Below are positions 23,751 to 33,518 of a DNA stretch of 49,041 nucleotides, one piece after another. Source of the stretch: Bacteroidales bacterium UBA3696 (GTDB lineage: Bacteria > Bacteroidota > Bacteroidia > Bacteroidales > Paludibacteraceae); the NCBI GenBank assembly GCA_002372135.1, contig DFIN01000042.1, positions 416-49,456 on the forward strand, in the 5' to 3' direction. A model generated the notes under the pieces. The model ran no database searches. It was given only the letters and a program-made list of their open reading frames with translations, and was not told the origin of the DNA. The position numbers and the translations under genes were made by a program. The first letter of the stretch is position 1, and each line of letters starts with the position of its first letter.

Positions 23751-24807
23751 AACGGCGGCGGGTCGTGTTTTGTAGTCCGCAGAGGACGCATTTTTCTTTT
23801 TCGGGGAAATCAAAGAGAATGGTGAGTTTGCCGCCCACGGTAAAGTTTTGCAGGTACTTATTCTGTACGGCATTGGAGAACCAGATAGGTGTGGTTTGGA
23901 AGGTGGCAAAGTCCCATTTGGTGTCGTAAGGGATGATGACAGCCCCTTGGTTGGAACGCGTAGAGAAATTGAGCAGTCCCATATCGGCATACGCACCGAA
24001 TCGCAGGTGCAGTCCCTTGTAGGCATTCCAGTCGTAGCCTGTTTCGAACGATAGGAGCACATCGAACCGTTGGTCGGTATGGTTGTTTGAGTGGTTGATG
24101 GGCACTTGTTCGCGGTAGCCGTGGTTGTCCATCTCCTGCCATTCGTTATACTCTCCCAAACCGTAGTAGCGTTCGTATGAGCCTCGCGAAGAGAGGTTCA
24201 TTGAAGTGCGCGTTTCTTGCAGGAAGGGGAAGGTGAAGGTGAATCCGCCCATGGCATAAAAACTGCGGACGTGTCCGCCTACGAGGATAGGTATCTGCCC
24301 GTTGAGTTGCATGATGTAGTCTTGCCGGTCGGAGATGGTATAGGATAGGGAAGCGAGCGTTGTGCCCCACGAGTCCACGATGAGTTCCCATTGCGGGTCT
24401 TCTGCCATAAGGTCGGTGTTGGTATAGCGGACCAAGCCTACATCGTTGCGCACTTGTCTAAGCGAGGCGGCAATACCTGTCTGCACCATAAAGAATCCTT
24501 TTCGCCATTCATAAACCATCCCCACCCGAGCATCGTATCCGCCGGGTTGGATGCTAATCGTGTTTGTGGCACCCATGACGCTGGCAAACCCGCCGAGCGC
24601 ATAGAAGCCAAAGGTATGTGCTTCCCGTGTTTCGCCGGAACGGACAAGTCCTCGTGAATCGCGTACTCGCCGGTTGTCGCGGGCTGTGAATCGGCGGTTG
24701 TGGGACGGTAGGTCGCGCATAGACGACTCTGCCGTGATACGCGTTTGGGCAGTCAGTGTCAGCGATAGACAGCAGGCTATGAATACTATGTAGCGTCTTA
24801 ATGTCAA
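23749..24807 (-). CDS. Outer-membrane beta-barrel candidate downstream of the giant surface protein
   Basis: A 352-residue exported protein. MTLRRYIVFIACCLSLTLTA is a signal peptide. Residues 25-65 are Arg-rich and probably flexible (HNRRFTARDNRRVRDSRG). From FGFYALGGFASVMGA onward the chain alternates polar and aromatic residues in the way of an outer-membrane barrel (VGMVYEWRKGFFMVQTGIAASL, RFGAYADMGLLNFSTR), with a strand LTILFDF near the end. It begins 24 bases after the giant gene and should be cotranscribed. By analogy with SprB-SprF pairs in type IX secretion, the barrel may anchor or help assemble the giant protein. It lacks an obvious PorP/SprF signature, so that role is inference. 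Confidence 0.7.
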   Translation of the reverse strand: MTLRRYIVFIACCLSLTLTAQTRITAESSMRDLPSHNRRFTARDNRRVRDSRGLVRSGETREAHTFGFYALGGFASVMGATNTISIQPGGYDARVGMVYEWRKGFFMVQTGIAASLRQVRNDVGLVRYTNTDLMAEDPQWELIVDSWGTTLASLSYTISDRQDYIMQLNGQIPILVGGHVRSFYAMGGFTFTFPFLQETRTSMNLSSRGSYERYYGLGEYNEWQEMDNHGYREQVPINHSNNHTDQRFDVLLSFETGYDWNAYKGLHLRFGAYADMGLLNFSTRSNQGAVIIPYDTKWDFATFQTTPIWFSNAVQNKYLQNFTVGGKLTILFDFPEKEKCVLCGLQNTTRRR

Positions 24808-24831
24808 GTTGGTTGCAAGCAGGTCGGCAGG

Positions 24832-27800
24832 TTATTGAACAATGATTTTGACGGTTCGTTCCAGCATGGCAGCATCGTGCAAGTGGAAGATATATACGCC
24901 CGGGTTGGCAGGCAGGGTAATCTGGTAGGCGTTGTGCGTACCCGGATGATAAACACCGCTTGTGATGAGTACGCCAAAGGCATCATATAGTTCGTAGTTA
25001 CCGCTATTGACGCAGAGGATATTGACTACGGGATTCTCACGCACCACGAGGGTAGGTACAACGGCTATATAGGGTTGTTGGGGGGTAAGCGATTGCTGTT
25101 GGCTCAGGTCGGGCGTGAGGTAGCAGGTCATGTGGGTCTGCATATCGCTTTGGCGTGTCAGTGCCACGCTATAGACGGCATCGCTTTCCAAGTACTGCGG
25201 GCAGTAGAGGTAGGGCTTTGTTTCTCCGGGCATGAGCACATCGTTCTTATACCACTGGAATGCCACGAAATGGTAGCCGCCATTGAGTGAATCAACGAGC
25301 AGACCGATCGCATCGTTCCAGTGTTGCTCCATGATCCAAGACGGATAGCGCACTTGGAAAGGAAGCGGCAGAGCCATAAGAGCCGTATCAAGGCAGAAAC
25401 CGTTGTCGAAATAGACAGTGGCTGTATAGTTGTATGGGGTGGGATAGTCTGTTGCTGATTCGGGAGTAGGTAGAGGGATGGTGATGATTCGTTGATTCGT
25501 TGTGAGAGCCGTCCAAGGTATGTCCTCAAACCGCTGTGCGCGAGCCGCTTCGTCATAGACGACGCTATATGCCAGCGGTTCGGCACCTGAGGCGGTAAAG
25601 GAGAGATCGAAGGCTTGGTCGTCGGCGCAGATGGCAGGTATGCTTTCCCACGCATAGCGGGTGGGAGGAATGACGTAGAGCACGAGCGTTACCATTGAGT
25701 CGCAGCCGTATAGGTTAGTGAGTGTGTCGGTATAGGTTCCGGCATGGGTGAGTGCGTGTTGGTGGAATTGCAGCACATCGCCGTCACAAATGGTGTCAAA
25801 GAGAATCGTGTGGCGAATGGGCACTACGGTCACGGTGCGGCGGTAGATAGAGTCGCAGCCTTCCACGGTAAGGCAACTATCCCACAAAACGAATGTGCGG
25901 TACTCGTCCCAAAGCAGGGCTTCTGTGGAGGCAATAGGTATATTGGCACTATGTCCTTGCCATGTATATGGCAACTGCGAGCCGCATACATGGTCTGTTT
26001 CGTCGAAGAAGTAGGCTTGCTTGATTTGTACGGTAAGGTAGTATATACTATCGCAGCCTAAGCCGGTGGCGACGGGAATGGTGTCGCGCAAGGTGGTAGC
26101 AACAGGGCTGCTGTATGGACGGTCGTGCCAGTAGGCCGTATCGTTGGAGCAGATGTTAATCGTATCGCGGAAGTAGTAGGAGGGTTTGACGTAAAGGCGG
26201 AGCATGAAGGTGGAGTCGCAGTGGCAAGGCGAAGAGGTGTGTAGCGAGTCGTAGATAGTGATCCAACCCACGGTGTCGGTTGGTACGGCGGTGAGGTGGT
26301 TGCCCTGTTCGTCATAGAGGGCTGTGGTGTGTTCAATGCCGTTGGTGTACCAACGATAGGTATCGTATTGGCAAACGGAGTCGGTGTCGGCAGGCAAGTG
26401 ATAGTAGTCGTAGTAGGTCATGTAGAGCACGTAGAAACTATCGCAAGCCCCCGGACGCACATACTCGGCATGGTATTCGGTGCGTAGGTCGCCTTCGTTC
26501 CACGTCTCGTAATAAATCCTCTTGTATTGCCATTGGAGGGTATCGTTCTTACACATTTGTTTGGTCTGTTCGCTGCGGAAATTAGGCACAATGGTCAGGT
26601 CAAGTACATAAGTGGAGTCCGCTCCGTAGGCAGTGGTGTAGAGGCTGTCGTAGTAAAGCCCCGAATTGAGTTTATTGAGTTCGGTGTATTTGCGCCAGTT
26701 GTAGGTTACGCCGCTACAAGTTACGTCAGTCTTGACGAAACGGTAGGTGGGGACAACGAGTAGCGAGTCGTGGATGATGCTATCGCAACCGTTGGCAGTA
26801 AGGACGGTATCCACAAAGAAGTAGCGTCTGACATCGCGTACCACGGTATAGTCTTCCACGTGGAAGTCTTTGCCGGAAATATAGTTCTGGCCGTGTCCGA
26901 AATGCCAAGTGGTGTTGTTGTCGCCAATGGTGTCGTATAGCATGGTGAATGCCATGGAGTGTACGTTGAGGTGCAAGAATCGTATCGAGTCGCACCCGAG
27001 GACGGTGTGGGTATCCAGACGATGGTGGTAGATACCTTGCGCATCGTAGTCGGCGGTAGTGAGGTAGATAATTGAGTCGTACAGCGCAGGCGATATATTG
27101 ATGGCGTTGTGGTCGAAATCAAAATCGTGTCCTACCATAAGGGTGCGTTCCCATAGGTAAGTCTCGTTGGAACAGAGCACATCGTTGGTGGTTACCTCCG
27201 CCGTATGGAATGTCTCGTCATAGACAGGCGCAACATATAGGCTCAATGTCCATATACTATCGCATAGTGTCGGGCGAGTGTTCGTGCCGTGCGGGTCAAC
27301 GAAGAGTGCCTGTGTCTTCAACGAGTCCGTGATGGTGAACCACCCCGTGTCGCGGAGCGAGATCTCTATCTCGTGACCTGTCCAATCGTAGTTGCCGCTG
27401 TATTGGCAGGCTGTGTCGGTAGCCGTAAAGTGGTAGGTGGGCATACCTACGAGCGCAAGGTAATAGACGGAGTCAAAGCCGAGCGTAGTGAGGTATGCGT
27501 CTTTGAGTATGAGGGTATCTCCGGCATCCACTTGCAGGCTATCTGCCATCAGGGAGTCTTTCCCGTCGATGGTGCGGTGCCAGTCATACAAGCAGTTGTC
27601 GCACACAAAGTCGTAGGTCGTGTCGCGATACACTTTGCCAACGCGCAGGTGGAGAATGACGGTTGAATCGCAGGTAAAGGTGCCGGTGGTGAGGTTATGA
27701 TGGCTCTCAATCAGCGTGTCAGAAGCGAGTACGAGTTGGTTGTACCGCGTGCGGGTATTGATACCGCCGTAGGTAATGCCTTCCCATGTGTAGGTCTCTT

Positions 27801-30800
27801 CGTCGGACATCATATACTGAAACTCCTTGTAATAGGACGGCAACACGGTGAGACGCAGCACCCAAATGGAGTCGCAGCCATTGGCGCAATCGTAGCATGT
27901 GGTAGTTAGCAGTGAGTCCACATAGGTGTACGTGCCCGGACGGGTGATGTCAAGGCGGTTGAAGCCGTTGTGGGATATCCAGTCGTAAGATCCGCCTGTG
28001 GTGTCGCGGCAGATGGTGTCGTAGAGACAATAATCGCTGTTGGTAAAACCGTTATAATCAGGATAAACGGTGATGTTCCATGTTTCTATATAGGGGCAGT
28101 GTTGTGCATCGCTCAGGTACACATCGCGCGTAACGACATGCAGACCGAGCGTGGAGTCGGCGGGGTGGAAGTACTCGCCCGTTGTTCCCATAAGGAACGG
28201 TTCGGCATTGTGGCAGACGGCTGTATCATAGGTTCGCGGTGCATCATCAAAGAAGGTGAGATTGAGCACAAATATGCTGTCACAATTGCATCCGACGGTC
28301 TTTAAGGTATCGTAATAGCCTGTTACGTTTTGGTCAAATACGAGGTTCTGCCCCGGATTAAGCGGATCGGGGTGCCCTATCCACTCGAAGTTGTATTTGG
28401 AGCGGCAGACGGTCGTGTCGATTATGAACGGCCCATAGACGGGATTGACGGTGAGTTGCAGCGTATGAATACTATCGCACCCGCCACGTTGCCCTTCTAT
28501 CTGTGCTTCGGTTTGCAGGCTGTCAACAAGGGTAAAGATCGTTTGGGTACTATTGGTCCATAACTGTCCCTTGCCAAATTGCACGGGCAGACCGGTTTCT
28601 GCATCGTATAGCGTGTGCCCCTTATCAGAATGACCGACCCATTGAAAGTCTTCATCAGCGCAGATAGTGGCAGTCTCAAGCGGCATTTGGTAGGAGGTAT
28701 GCAAATAGAATACAGCCGAGCAGACACTGTCACAACCATAGATAGTGGTAAATACGGAGTCAAAGTGGTAGATGTTTTCCGTAGCCCCTAAGCGGTGTCT
28801 AAGGGGGAGGGTTGTTTCGGCTTTCGGACCGGCAAAGTAGAGTTTGTTGTAGCGAACAACCTCATTGTCGCATATATGTACCGTGTCGTATTCGTGGTAG
28901 GTGGCATGTATATTGACTTGCAGGTAGAAAAGCGAGTCGCGTTCGGGTTTAATAACGGTTCGGAATGAATCAACGCAAATCTCGTGCGCTCCTACGGGCA
29001 ATACGCTGTCGGGATGGAAAGTAGGATTGGGGTAGGTCTCGCGCCATTTGGCACCGGCATATATTTTGCCTCTCCATTCGGCGGTATCCACATCGCATAT
29101 ATCCACTTCGCGGATGGTGAAGTAGGTCTCCTTGAAGGTTACTTCGAGGTGAAAGAGCATAGGACATCCGTTCTCGTAGTTGATACGACGATTGCGCGTG
29201 ATGGTTACGTCCAGCCATGTGCGGTCGGGTATGATGGTGTCGGTGCGTTGCACGCTACCATCGCCGTATTTCCAGACAAAGGGACGGTTGTTGGGCCAAT
29301 CCACTATCGTTTCGACCACAGTAACCGGTTCGCGCGTGAGGATGAGCGTGTAGCAACTATCTAATCCGTCTACAGTCTTGTAGTAGTCATGAAACTCACG
29401 TGTTTCGCCTACTGCTACACTGTCTGCTACGCTTGGGAAACGGTCGTGCCCTGTCCAATCATATTCGCGCCAATTCACACCGTATAGCTTGGGATTGGCT
29501 GTGCTATCGCAGAAATTGACTATCAGCGTATCGCGCAGTTGGATACGCATCACCACAACGCTGTCGCAGCCTACGAAAGTAGAGTCCACGATGTTGGGAC
29601 AATCGCAGTGAGAGGCTATCAAGTTGTCCGTATAGATGCCTGTTTGCGTGAAGGTCTTACCGGCAAACATCGTGTTTTCTTCATTGGGGAAAGAAATGGA
29701 TGTTCGGTCGTGCAAAAGAAGGGTGTCAATCCATGTGGTGTCAGGCGATGGGCAGACATAAACGGCAAAAGTCACCAGCGAGTCGCAACCATATTGGGTC
29801 TCGTATAAGCGGGATATATAGTGTTCGCCCAAGCCCAGACGAATCTCGTGTTGCCCGTTGTCGCGTCTTTGTCCTCGTCGGCAGTTGATGGTATCGCCGA
29901 TAAAGCGGGTGGAGTCGCGATTCTGTTCCAATACGCCCCGGAAACTTAGTTTGGGAGCGTCTTTATATACGCTATCGGAGAAGAAATAGACTTCATCGTT
30001 GGAGCACATGATTTTTTGTACGGTATCGTTATAGGCTCGGTTCACGCGAATAACGGTACGCAGAGTGTCCGCAATCTGGTTTTCGTCAGGACATATTATG
30101 CGGTCGCGCAAAATACGGGCATAGACGATATAGTCGGTGTACGGGTCACGCTGTTCCGGTCGCAAGCCTTTTTGCAGGTCCAGCGTGAATTGGTTTTCCC
30201 ATTTCTGGATGCTGTTTTTGTTGTTGATACTGTCGTATCGAATGAGGCTGTCGGCTCGTCCGCGTTTGTCTAATTGCCACACTTCCCACACAAAGTTGGC
30301 GAAAGCGCGGTCGGTTTGCAGGGTAAAGTGCAGCGTGGTGCTATCGCAAATATAAGCCGTATCCAATCGTTCTTGAGCTACAGGCCAATCCTTGAGTTGG
30401 CGTTGATACCAACCTTGTGTGAAGCGATCCAAGTCATACGAACGGGGACTCATGATCTCCGCATCTTCGCTGATAAATAGCGAGTCGGGATGAGCGTCCG
30501 GCCGGAAACCGAGCGTATAGAGATATGCCACACCTTCGGAAATACCATACACATAGCCCGTAAAGCCTTCGCCGGTGGTGGTAAGGCGGTGCTTATTATA
30601 AGTGGTGAGCGGAATGGAACCATAAACCATGTTGTTGTCCGCTCCATAGGTATGGAACAGGCTGCTTGATACGGGGGTGCCGTCTAATTGCAGCGAGGAT
30701 ATGTCGCTTTTCGGAAGGGTGAGTTGTACGTAGTGGTGCTGTACATCCGTTTCTGTTTGGGTAAGCAGGGGGCGGGTGAAAAAGGTGATGTCTGTAACGC

Positions 30801-31989
30801 GTTGATCCCAAGCGGTAAGCATCGCGTTGGCAGGGTCGCCCCACAGACCTGTAACAACGGGGTTTCCCAATTCGTCGTAGCCGCGCTCTTCGTTGTTGGC
30901 AGCACTGGTAAAGTAGGTATAGCACAGTACGGGGGCGGACGACTCAATCACGATGTCGGCGATGCGTTGGTTAAGAGGCGGGCGTACGGCTAACGACTGA
31001 CCGGCGGTCAGCGTGGTCGTAACCGTTCCGACGGAGTTGGCTATGTGTCGCCGCTCGGTAACTACCGTATTGTCATACAGCGCCGTCACACTACAGAACA
31101 TGTTCTGCACTTGTGCGTCGGGACGGGATATAAAGAATTTGGTGCCGAGGCTGCCGATGGGGGGTATTTGCTCCAGTGTATAGTCGTCGGACATGGCCTC
31201 GTTGTGGGGTATACGGACGGCCTCGTTGGCAGTATAGACGGCGATGGGGCGGTCGGAACAAATCAAACTACCGGACAAATCGATGGTATCCGATGCTCCC
31301 TCTTCCTTGCTTTGACTGGCAAAGAGCAGGCTGGTACATCGGTTCATGATCTTGGTAGTCGGAACGCCGGAGGCTGAGCCGTTGTATCCCTTTGCGGTCG
31401 GAACAATGACAACGGTCGTATTGTCTTCCGTGGCAACTACCACAAACTGCGTACTTTTACCGTCTTGCGGGTTGGTCTGAACGAGATATTCATAGCCCAA
31501 AGTCTTTTCGGGAAGCAGCAAGGTGGCATCTCTTTGCGAGGCACCTGCCGGACCGGACTCTACTTGGGCAAAACAAGAGAAGGGAGTCAGACCGTCTTTG
31601 GCGTATATATGCAGACCTTTATTTTGTACCCGTTCGCTCTCCAAAGGGGTCAGGTATGAGGATGCCGGAGCCACTTTCAATTCGCCGTATCCTCCGCCTG
31701 CCGGGATAAGGATGGAGCCTAACGATGTGCCGCCCACGCCGTCAATCTGCACTTCAACGGCTTCGTTACTCGTAGCCATGACGAGCAGTTGCAGCGAGCC
31801 GTCAATGGCTTCAGTGCCCTTGATACTGGGAAATGCTATCCAGAAATCCGTACCTTCCGTAGTACGGGGAAGTTGGTCGGTCTGCTCGCTTTGCGCGAAT
31901 GTCGGAAGGGTCCACAGCGGACACAATAGACATAGCCCAAAGAGAAGTAAAAGCAGTCTGTTTGTTCTATTTCGTGTTTTGTTCGCCAT
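24832..31989 (-). CDS. Giant repeat-containing surface protein (IgGFc-like head, Cys-Asp-Ser repeats, type IX sorting tail)
   Basis: A 2385-residue exported protein. The signal peptide is MANKTRNRTNRLLLLLFGLC and the following hydrophobic residues. The start at 31989 is chosen because an upstream frame to 32109 would cross the promoter. Residues about 40-460 match the IgGFc-binding-protein N-terminal fold (TTEGTDFWIAFPS, ALYDNTVVTERR, VLCYTYFTSAANNEERGYDE). Then come about 20 degenerate modules of 60-100 residues, each built from a strand with G-C-D-S-I/V-x-x-L-x-L-x-V followed by a second Cys (as in CSNDTAYW or CDGDVLQF), suggesting one disulfide per module. An Ig-like segment precedes the tail YELYDAFGVLITSG, LPANPGVYIFHL and VKIIVQ, a type A type IX sorting domain. 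Adhesion or surface display is likely. Confidence 0.85.
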   Translation of the reverse strand: MANKTRNRTNRLLLLLFGLCLLCPLWTLPTFAQSEQTDQLPRTTEGTDFWIAFPSIKGTEAIDGSLQLLVMATSNEAVEVQIDGVGGTSLGSILIPAGGGYGELKVAPASSYLTPLESERVQNKGLHIYAKDGLTPFSCFAQVESGPAGASQRDATLLLPEKTLGYEYLVQTNPQDGKSTQFVVVATEDNTTVVIVPTAKGYNGSASGVPTTKIMNRCTSLLFASQSKEEGASDTIDLSGSLICSDRPIAVYTANEAVRIPHNEAMSDDYTLEQIPPIGSLGTKFFISRPDAQVQNMFCSVTALYDNTVVTERRHIANSVGTVTTTLTAGQSLAVRPPLNQRIADIVIESSAPVLCYTYFTSAANNEERGYDELGNPVVTGLWGDPANAMLTAWDQRVTDITFFTRPLLTQTETDVQHHYVQLTLPKSDISSLQLDGTPVSSSLFHTYGADNNMVYGSIPLTTYNKHRLTTTGEGFTGYVYGISEGVAYLYTLGFRPDAHPDSLFISEDAEIMSPRSYDLDRFTQGWYQRQLKDWPVAQERLDTAYICDSTTLHFTLQTDRAFANFVWEVWQLDKRGRADSLIRYDSINNKNSIQKWENQFTLDLQKGLRPEQRDPYTDYIVYARILRDRIICPDENQIADTLRTVIRVNRAYNDTVQKIMCSNDEVYFFSDSVYKDAPKLSFRGVLEQNRDSTRFIGDTINCRRGQRRDNGQHEIRLGLGEHYISRLYETQYGCDSLVTFAVYVCPSPDTTWIDTLLLHDRTSISFPNEENTMFAGKTFTQTGIYTDNLIASHCDCPNIVDSTFVGCDSVVVMRIQLRDTLIVNFCDSTANPKLYGVNWREYDWTGHDRFPSVADSVAVGETREFHDYYKTVDGLDSCYTLILTREPVTVVETIVDWPNNRPFVWKYGDGSVQRTDTIIPDRTWLDVTITRNRRINYENGCPMLFHLEVTFKETYFTIREVDICDVDTAEWRGKIYAGAKWRETYPNPTFHPDSVLPVGAHEICVDSFRTVIKPERDSLFYLQVNIHATYHEYDTVHICDNEVVRYNKLYFAGPKAETTLPLRHRLGATENIYHFDSVFTTIYGCDSVCSAVFYLHTSYQMPLETATICADEDFQWVGHSDKGHTLYDAETGLPVQFGKGQLWTNSTQTIFTLVDSLQTEAQIEGQRGGCDSIHTLQLTVNPVYGPFIIDTTVCRSKYNFEWIGHPDPLNPGQNLVFDQNVTGYYDTLKTVGCNCDSIFVLNLTFFDDAPRTYDTAVCHNAEPFLMGTTGEYFHPADSTLGLHVVTRDVYLSDAQHCPYIETWNITVYPDYNGFTNSDYCLYDTICRDTTGGSYDWISHNGFNRLDITRPGTYTYVDSLLTTTCYDCANGCDSIWVLRLTVLPSYYKEFQYMMSDEETYTWEGITYGGINTRTRYNQLVLASDTLIESHHNLTTGTFTCDSTVILHLRVGKVYRDTTYDFVCDNCLYDWHRTIDGKDSLMADSLQVDAGDTLILKDAYLTTLGFDSVYYLALVGMPTYHFTATDTACQYSGNYDWTGHEIEISLRDTGWFTITDSLKTQALFVDPHGTNTRPTLCDSIWTLSLYVAPVYDETFHTAEVTTNDVLCSNETYLWERTLMVGHDFDFDHNAINISPALYDSIIYLTTADYDAQGIYHHRLDTHTVLGCDSIRFLHLNVHSMAFTMLYDTIGDNNTTWHFGHGQNYISGKDFHVEDYTVVRDVRRYFFVDTVLTANGCDSIIHDSLLVVPTYRFVKTDVTCSGVTYNWRKYTELNKLNSGLYYDSLYTTAYGADSTYVLDLTIVPNFRSEQTKQMCKNDTLQWQYKRIYYETWNEGDLRTEYHAEYVRPGACDSFYVLYMTYYDYYHLPADTDSVCQYDTYRWYTNGIEHTTALYDEQGNHLTAVPTDTVGWITIYDSLHTSSPCHCDSTFMLRLYVKPSYYFRDTINICSNDTAYWHDRPYSSPVATTLRDTIPVATGLGCDSIYYLTVQIKQAYFFDETDHVCGSQLPYTWQGHSANIPIASTEALLWDEYRTFVLWDSCLTVEGCDSIYRRTVTVVPIRHTILFDTICDGDVLQFHQHALTHAGTYTDTLTNLYGCDSMVTLVLYVIPPTRYAWESIPAICADDQAFDLSFTASGAEPLAYSVVYDEAARAQRFEDIPWTALTTNQRIITIPLPTPESATDYPTPYNYTATVYFDNGFCLDTALMALPLPFQVRYPSWIMEQHWNDAIGLLVDSLNGGYHFVAFQWYKNDVLMPGETKPYLYCPQYLESDAVYSVALTRQSDMQTHMTCYLTPDLSQQQSLTPQQPYIAVVPTLVVRENPVVNILCVNSGNYELYDAFGVLITSGVYHPGTHNAYQITLPANPGVYIFHLHDAAMLERTVKIIVQ

Positions 31990-32000
31990 AAAAAAGCGCG

Positions 32001-32030
32001 CAAAAGTAGCATTTTTGAACCTATTCACAA
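32001..32030 (-). promoter_or_regulatory. Promoter of the giant surface gene
   Basis: TTG (32028-32030), 19 bases, then TACTTTTG (32001-32008) on the minus strand. The expected start site is only about 5-8 bases from the ATG at 31989, so the leader is very short or the message nearly leaderless. Confidence 0.65.
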
Positions 32031-32059
32031 AAAAAATCGCTACTTTCGTCAATCTCCGG

Positions 32060-33514
32060 TCAGATGTTGTTTCCTCCGATGCGTTTGATGGATTCCACGT
32101 ATTGATCAATTCGTGCCATTTCGGCGGGTATGTTGATACGTTGCGGGCAGTGGGGAACGCAGTGGTTGCAGCCGATGCAGTGGTCGGCCTGCCGTTCGCG
32201 GGCTACCGTGCGGTTGTAACTGATAAGGAACTTGCGACGGCGGGCGAAATACTCTTTTTGCTCCTTTGAGGAGGCTTGCATGTCAGGCGGTTGCGGAGTA
32301 TAGCCCTCGTTGAGCATCTTGTTGTAGTTGCCGAATATGGCGGGTATGTTGAGCCCATAGGGGCAAGGCATGCAGTAGTTGCACTCATTGCAGGGCACTG
32401 CTTTGAGGTTGTATATATCTTTGGCAATCTCCATCAGAAACTCATTTTCTTCGGACGTAATCGGTTGCAGCGGAGAGTAGGTCTGTACGTTTTCGCGCAG
32501 GTGCTCCATATATGTCATACCCGATAGGACGGTCAGCACTTTTTCCGGAGTGCCGGCAAATCGGAAAGCCCATCGGGCGATACTATCTTCCGGGCGGCGG
32601 GTCTTCATTTTAGCAACCACAAAGTCCGGCACTTTGGCTAATCGACCGCCCAATAGCGGCTCCATAATGACGGACATAATGTTGCGTTTTTGCAGTTCGT
32701 CGTACAAGTACTCGGCATCCGTATTACGGGCGTTAATCTCGTTGGCGTAGTTCCAATCGAGATAATTGAGTTCAATTTGCACGAAGTCCCAGTGGTATTT
32801 GCCCTCGTCGTGCCATTGCAGCAGACGGTCAAACACTTCAATGTCGCCGTGGTAGGAAAATCCGAGGTGGCGAATCTTCCCCTGTTTCTGCTGTTCTACC
32901 AGCCAGTCTAAGATGCCGTTTTCCATGTATCGCTTTTCGAACGCTTGCCAACCGGTCAGTTCGTTGCCTTGAGCGTCTTGTGCGTGCATACCCACACCGT
33001 GAAGCAGCAGGTAGTCTATATAGTCCACTTGGAGCAAACGGAGCGAGTCGCGGAACATCTGTTGGGAAGCAGAGCGTGACCATGTGTCCCACGAGAAATT
33101 GCTCAGTTTGGTGGCTATAAAGTACTTGTTTCTGCGGTGTCGGGACAGAGCAATGCCGGTGGCTTGTTCGGAACGGCCTTGACAATAGCGCGGGGAGGTA
33201 TCAAAATAGTTCACACCGTGCTCGATGGCGTAGTCCACTTGGCGGTTAACCATCTCTTGGTCAATCTCTGCACTTTGATTATCCCTTGCCGAACCGTTTC
33301 CCACGACGGGCAAACGCATCATTCCGTAGCCCAACAGAGACACTTGGTCACCCGATTGCGGATGGGTACGATAGGTCATCGTGCCTTGTTCAGGCTGCCG
33401 GATGTCAGTCAGAATCGATTCGGAGGAAGACTGCTGCTTCTTGCAAGCGGATAAGACGGCTGACGAAGCGATAAGGCTTCCGCCGAGTGTTTTTATAAAG
33501 TTGCGTCTGTTCAT
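32060..33514 (-). CDS. Tat-exported aldo/keto reductase with two [4Fe-4S] clusters (probable lipoprotein)
   Basis: A 484-residue oxidoreductase. The N-terminus MNRRNFIKTLGGSLIASSA carries a twin-arginine motif, and VLSAC right after it looks like a lipobox, so the protein is probably a Tat-exported lipoprotein. The barrel has the aldo/keto catalytic residues: Asp and Tyr in NYFDTSPRYCQGRSE, Lys in FIATKLS, His in YLLLHGVG. The C-terminal 130 residues add two ferredoxin-type clusters, CNECNYCMPCPYG and CIGCNHCVPHCPQ. The fold with clusters is known in Bacteroidetes; the substrate is not evident. It starts 4 bases after the stop of the polyferredoxin gene, which may pass it electrons. Confidence 0.9.
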   Translation of the reverse strand: MNRRNFIKTLGGSLIASSAVLSACKKQQSSSESILTDIRQPEQGTMTYRTHPQSGDQVSLLGYGMMRLPVVGNGSARDNQSAEIDQEMVNRQVDYAIEHGVNYFDTSPRYCQGRSEQATGIALSRHRRNKYFIATKLSNFSWDTWSRSASQQMFRDSLRLLQVDYIDYLLLHGVGMHAQDAQGNELTGWQAFEKRYMENGILDWLVEQQKQGKIRHLGFSYHGDIEVFDRLLQWHDEGKYHWDFVQIELNYLDWNYANEINARNTDAEYLYDELQKRNIMSVIMEPLLGGRLAKVPDFVVAKMKTRRPEDSIARWAFRFAGTPEKVLTVLSGMTYMEHLRENVQTYSPLQPITSEENEFLMEIAKDIYNLKAVPCNECNYCMPCPYGLNIPAIFGNYNKMLNEGYTPQPPDMQASSKEQKEYFARRRKFLISYNRTVARERQADHCIGCNHCVPHCPQRINIPAEMARIDQYVESIKRIGGNNI

Positions 33515-33518
33515 AGTG

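Noticed and set aside
31523..32269. Plus-strand 248-codon ORF
   Set aside because: It is a shadow on the opposite strand of the giant gene's signal-peptide region and the reductase end; no family resemblance or promoter.
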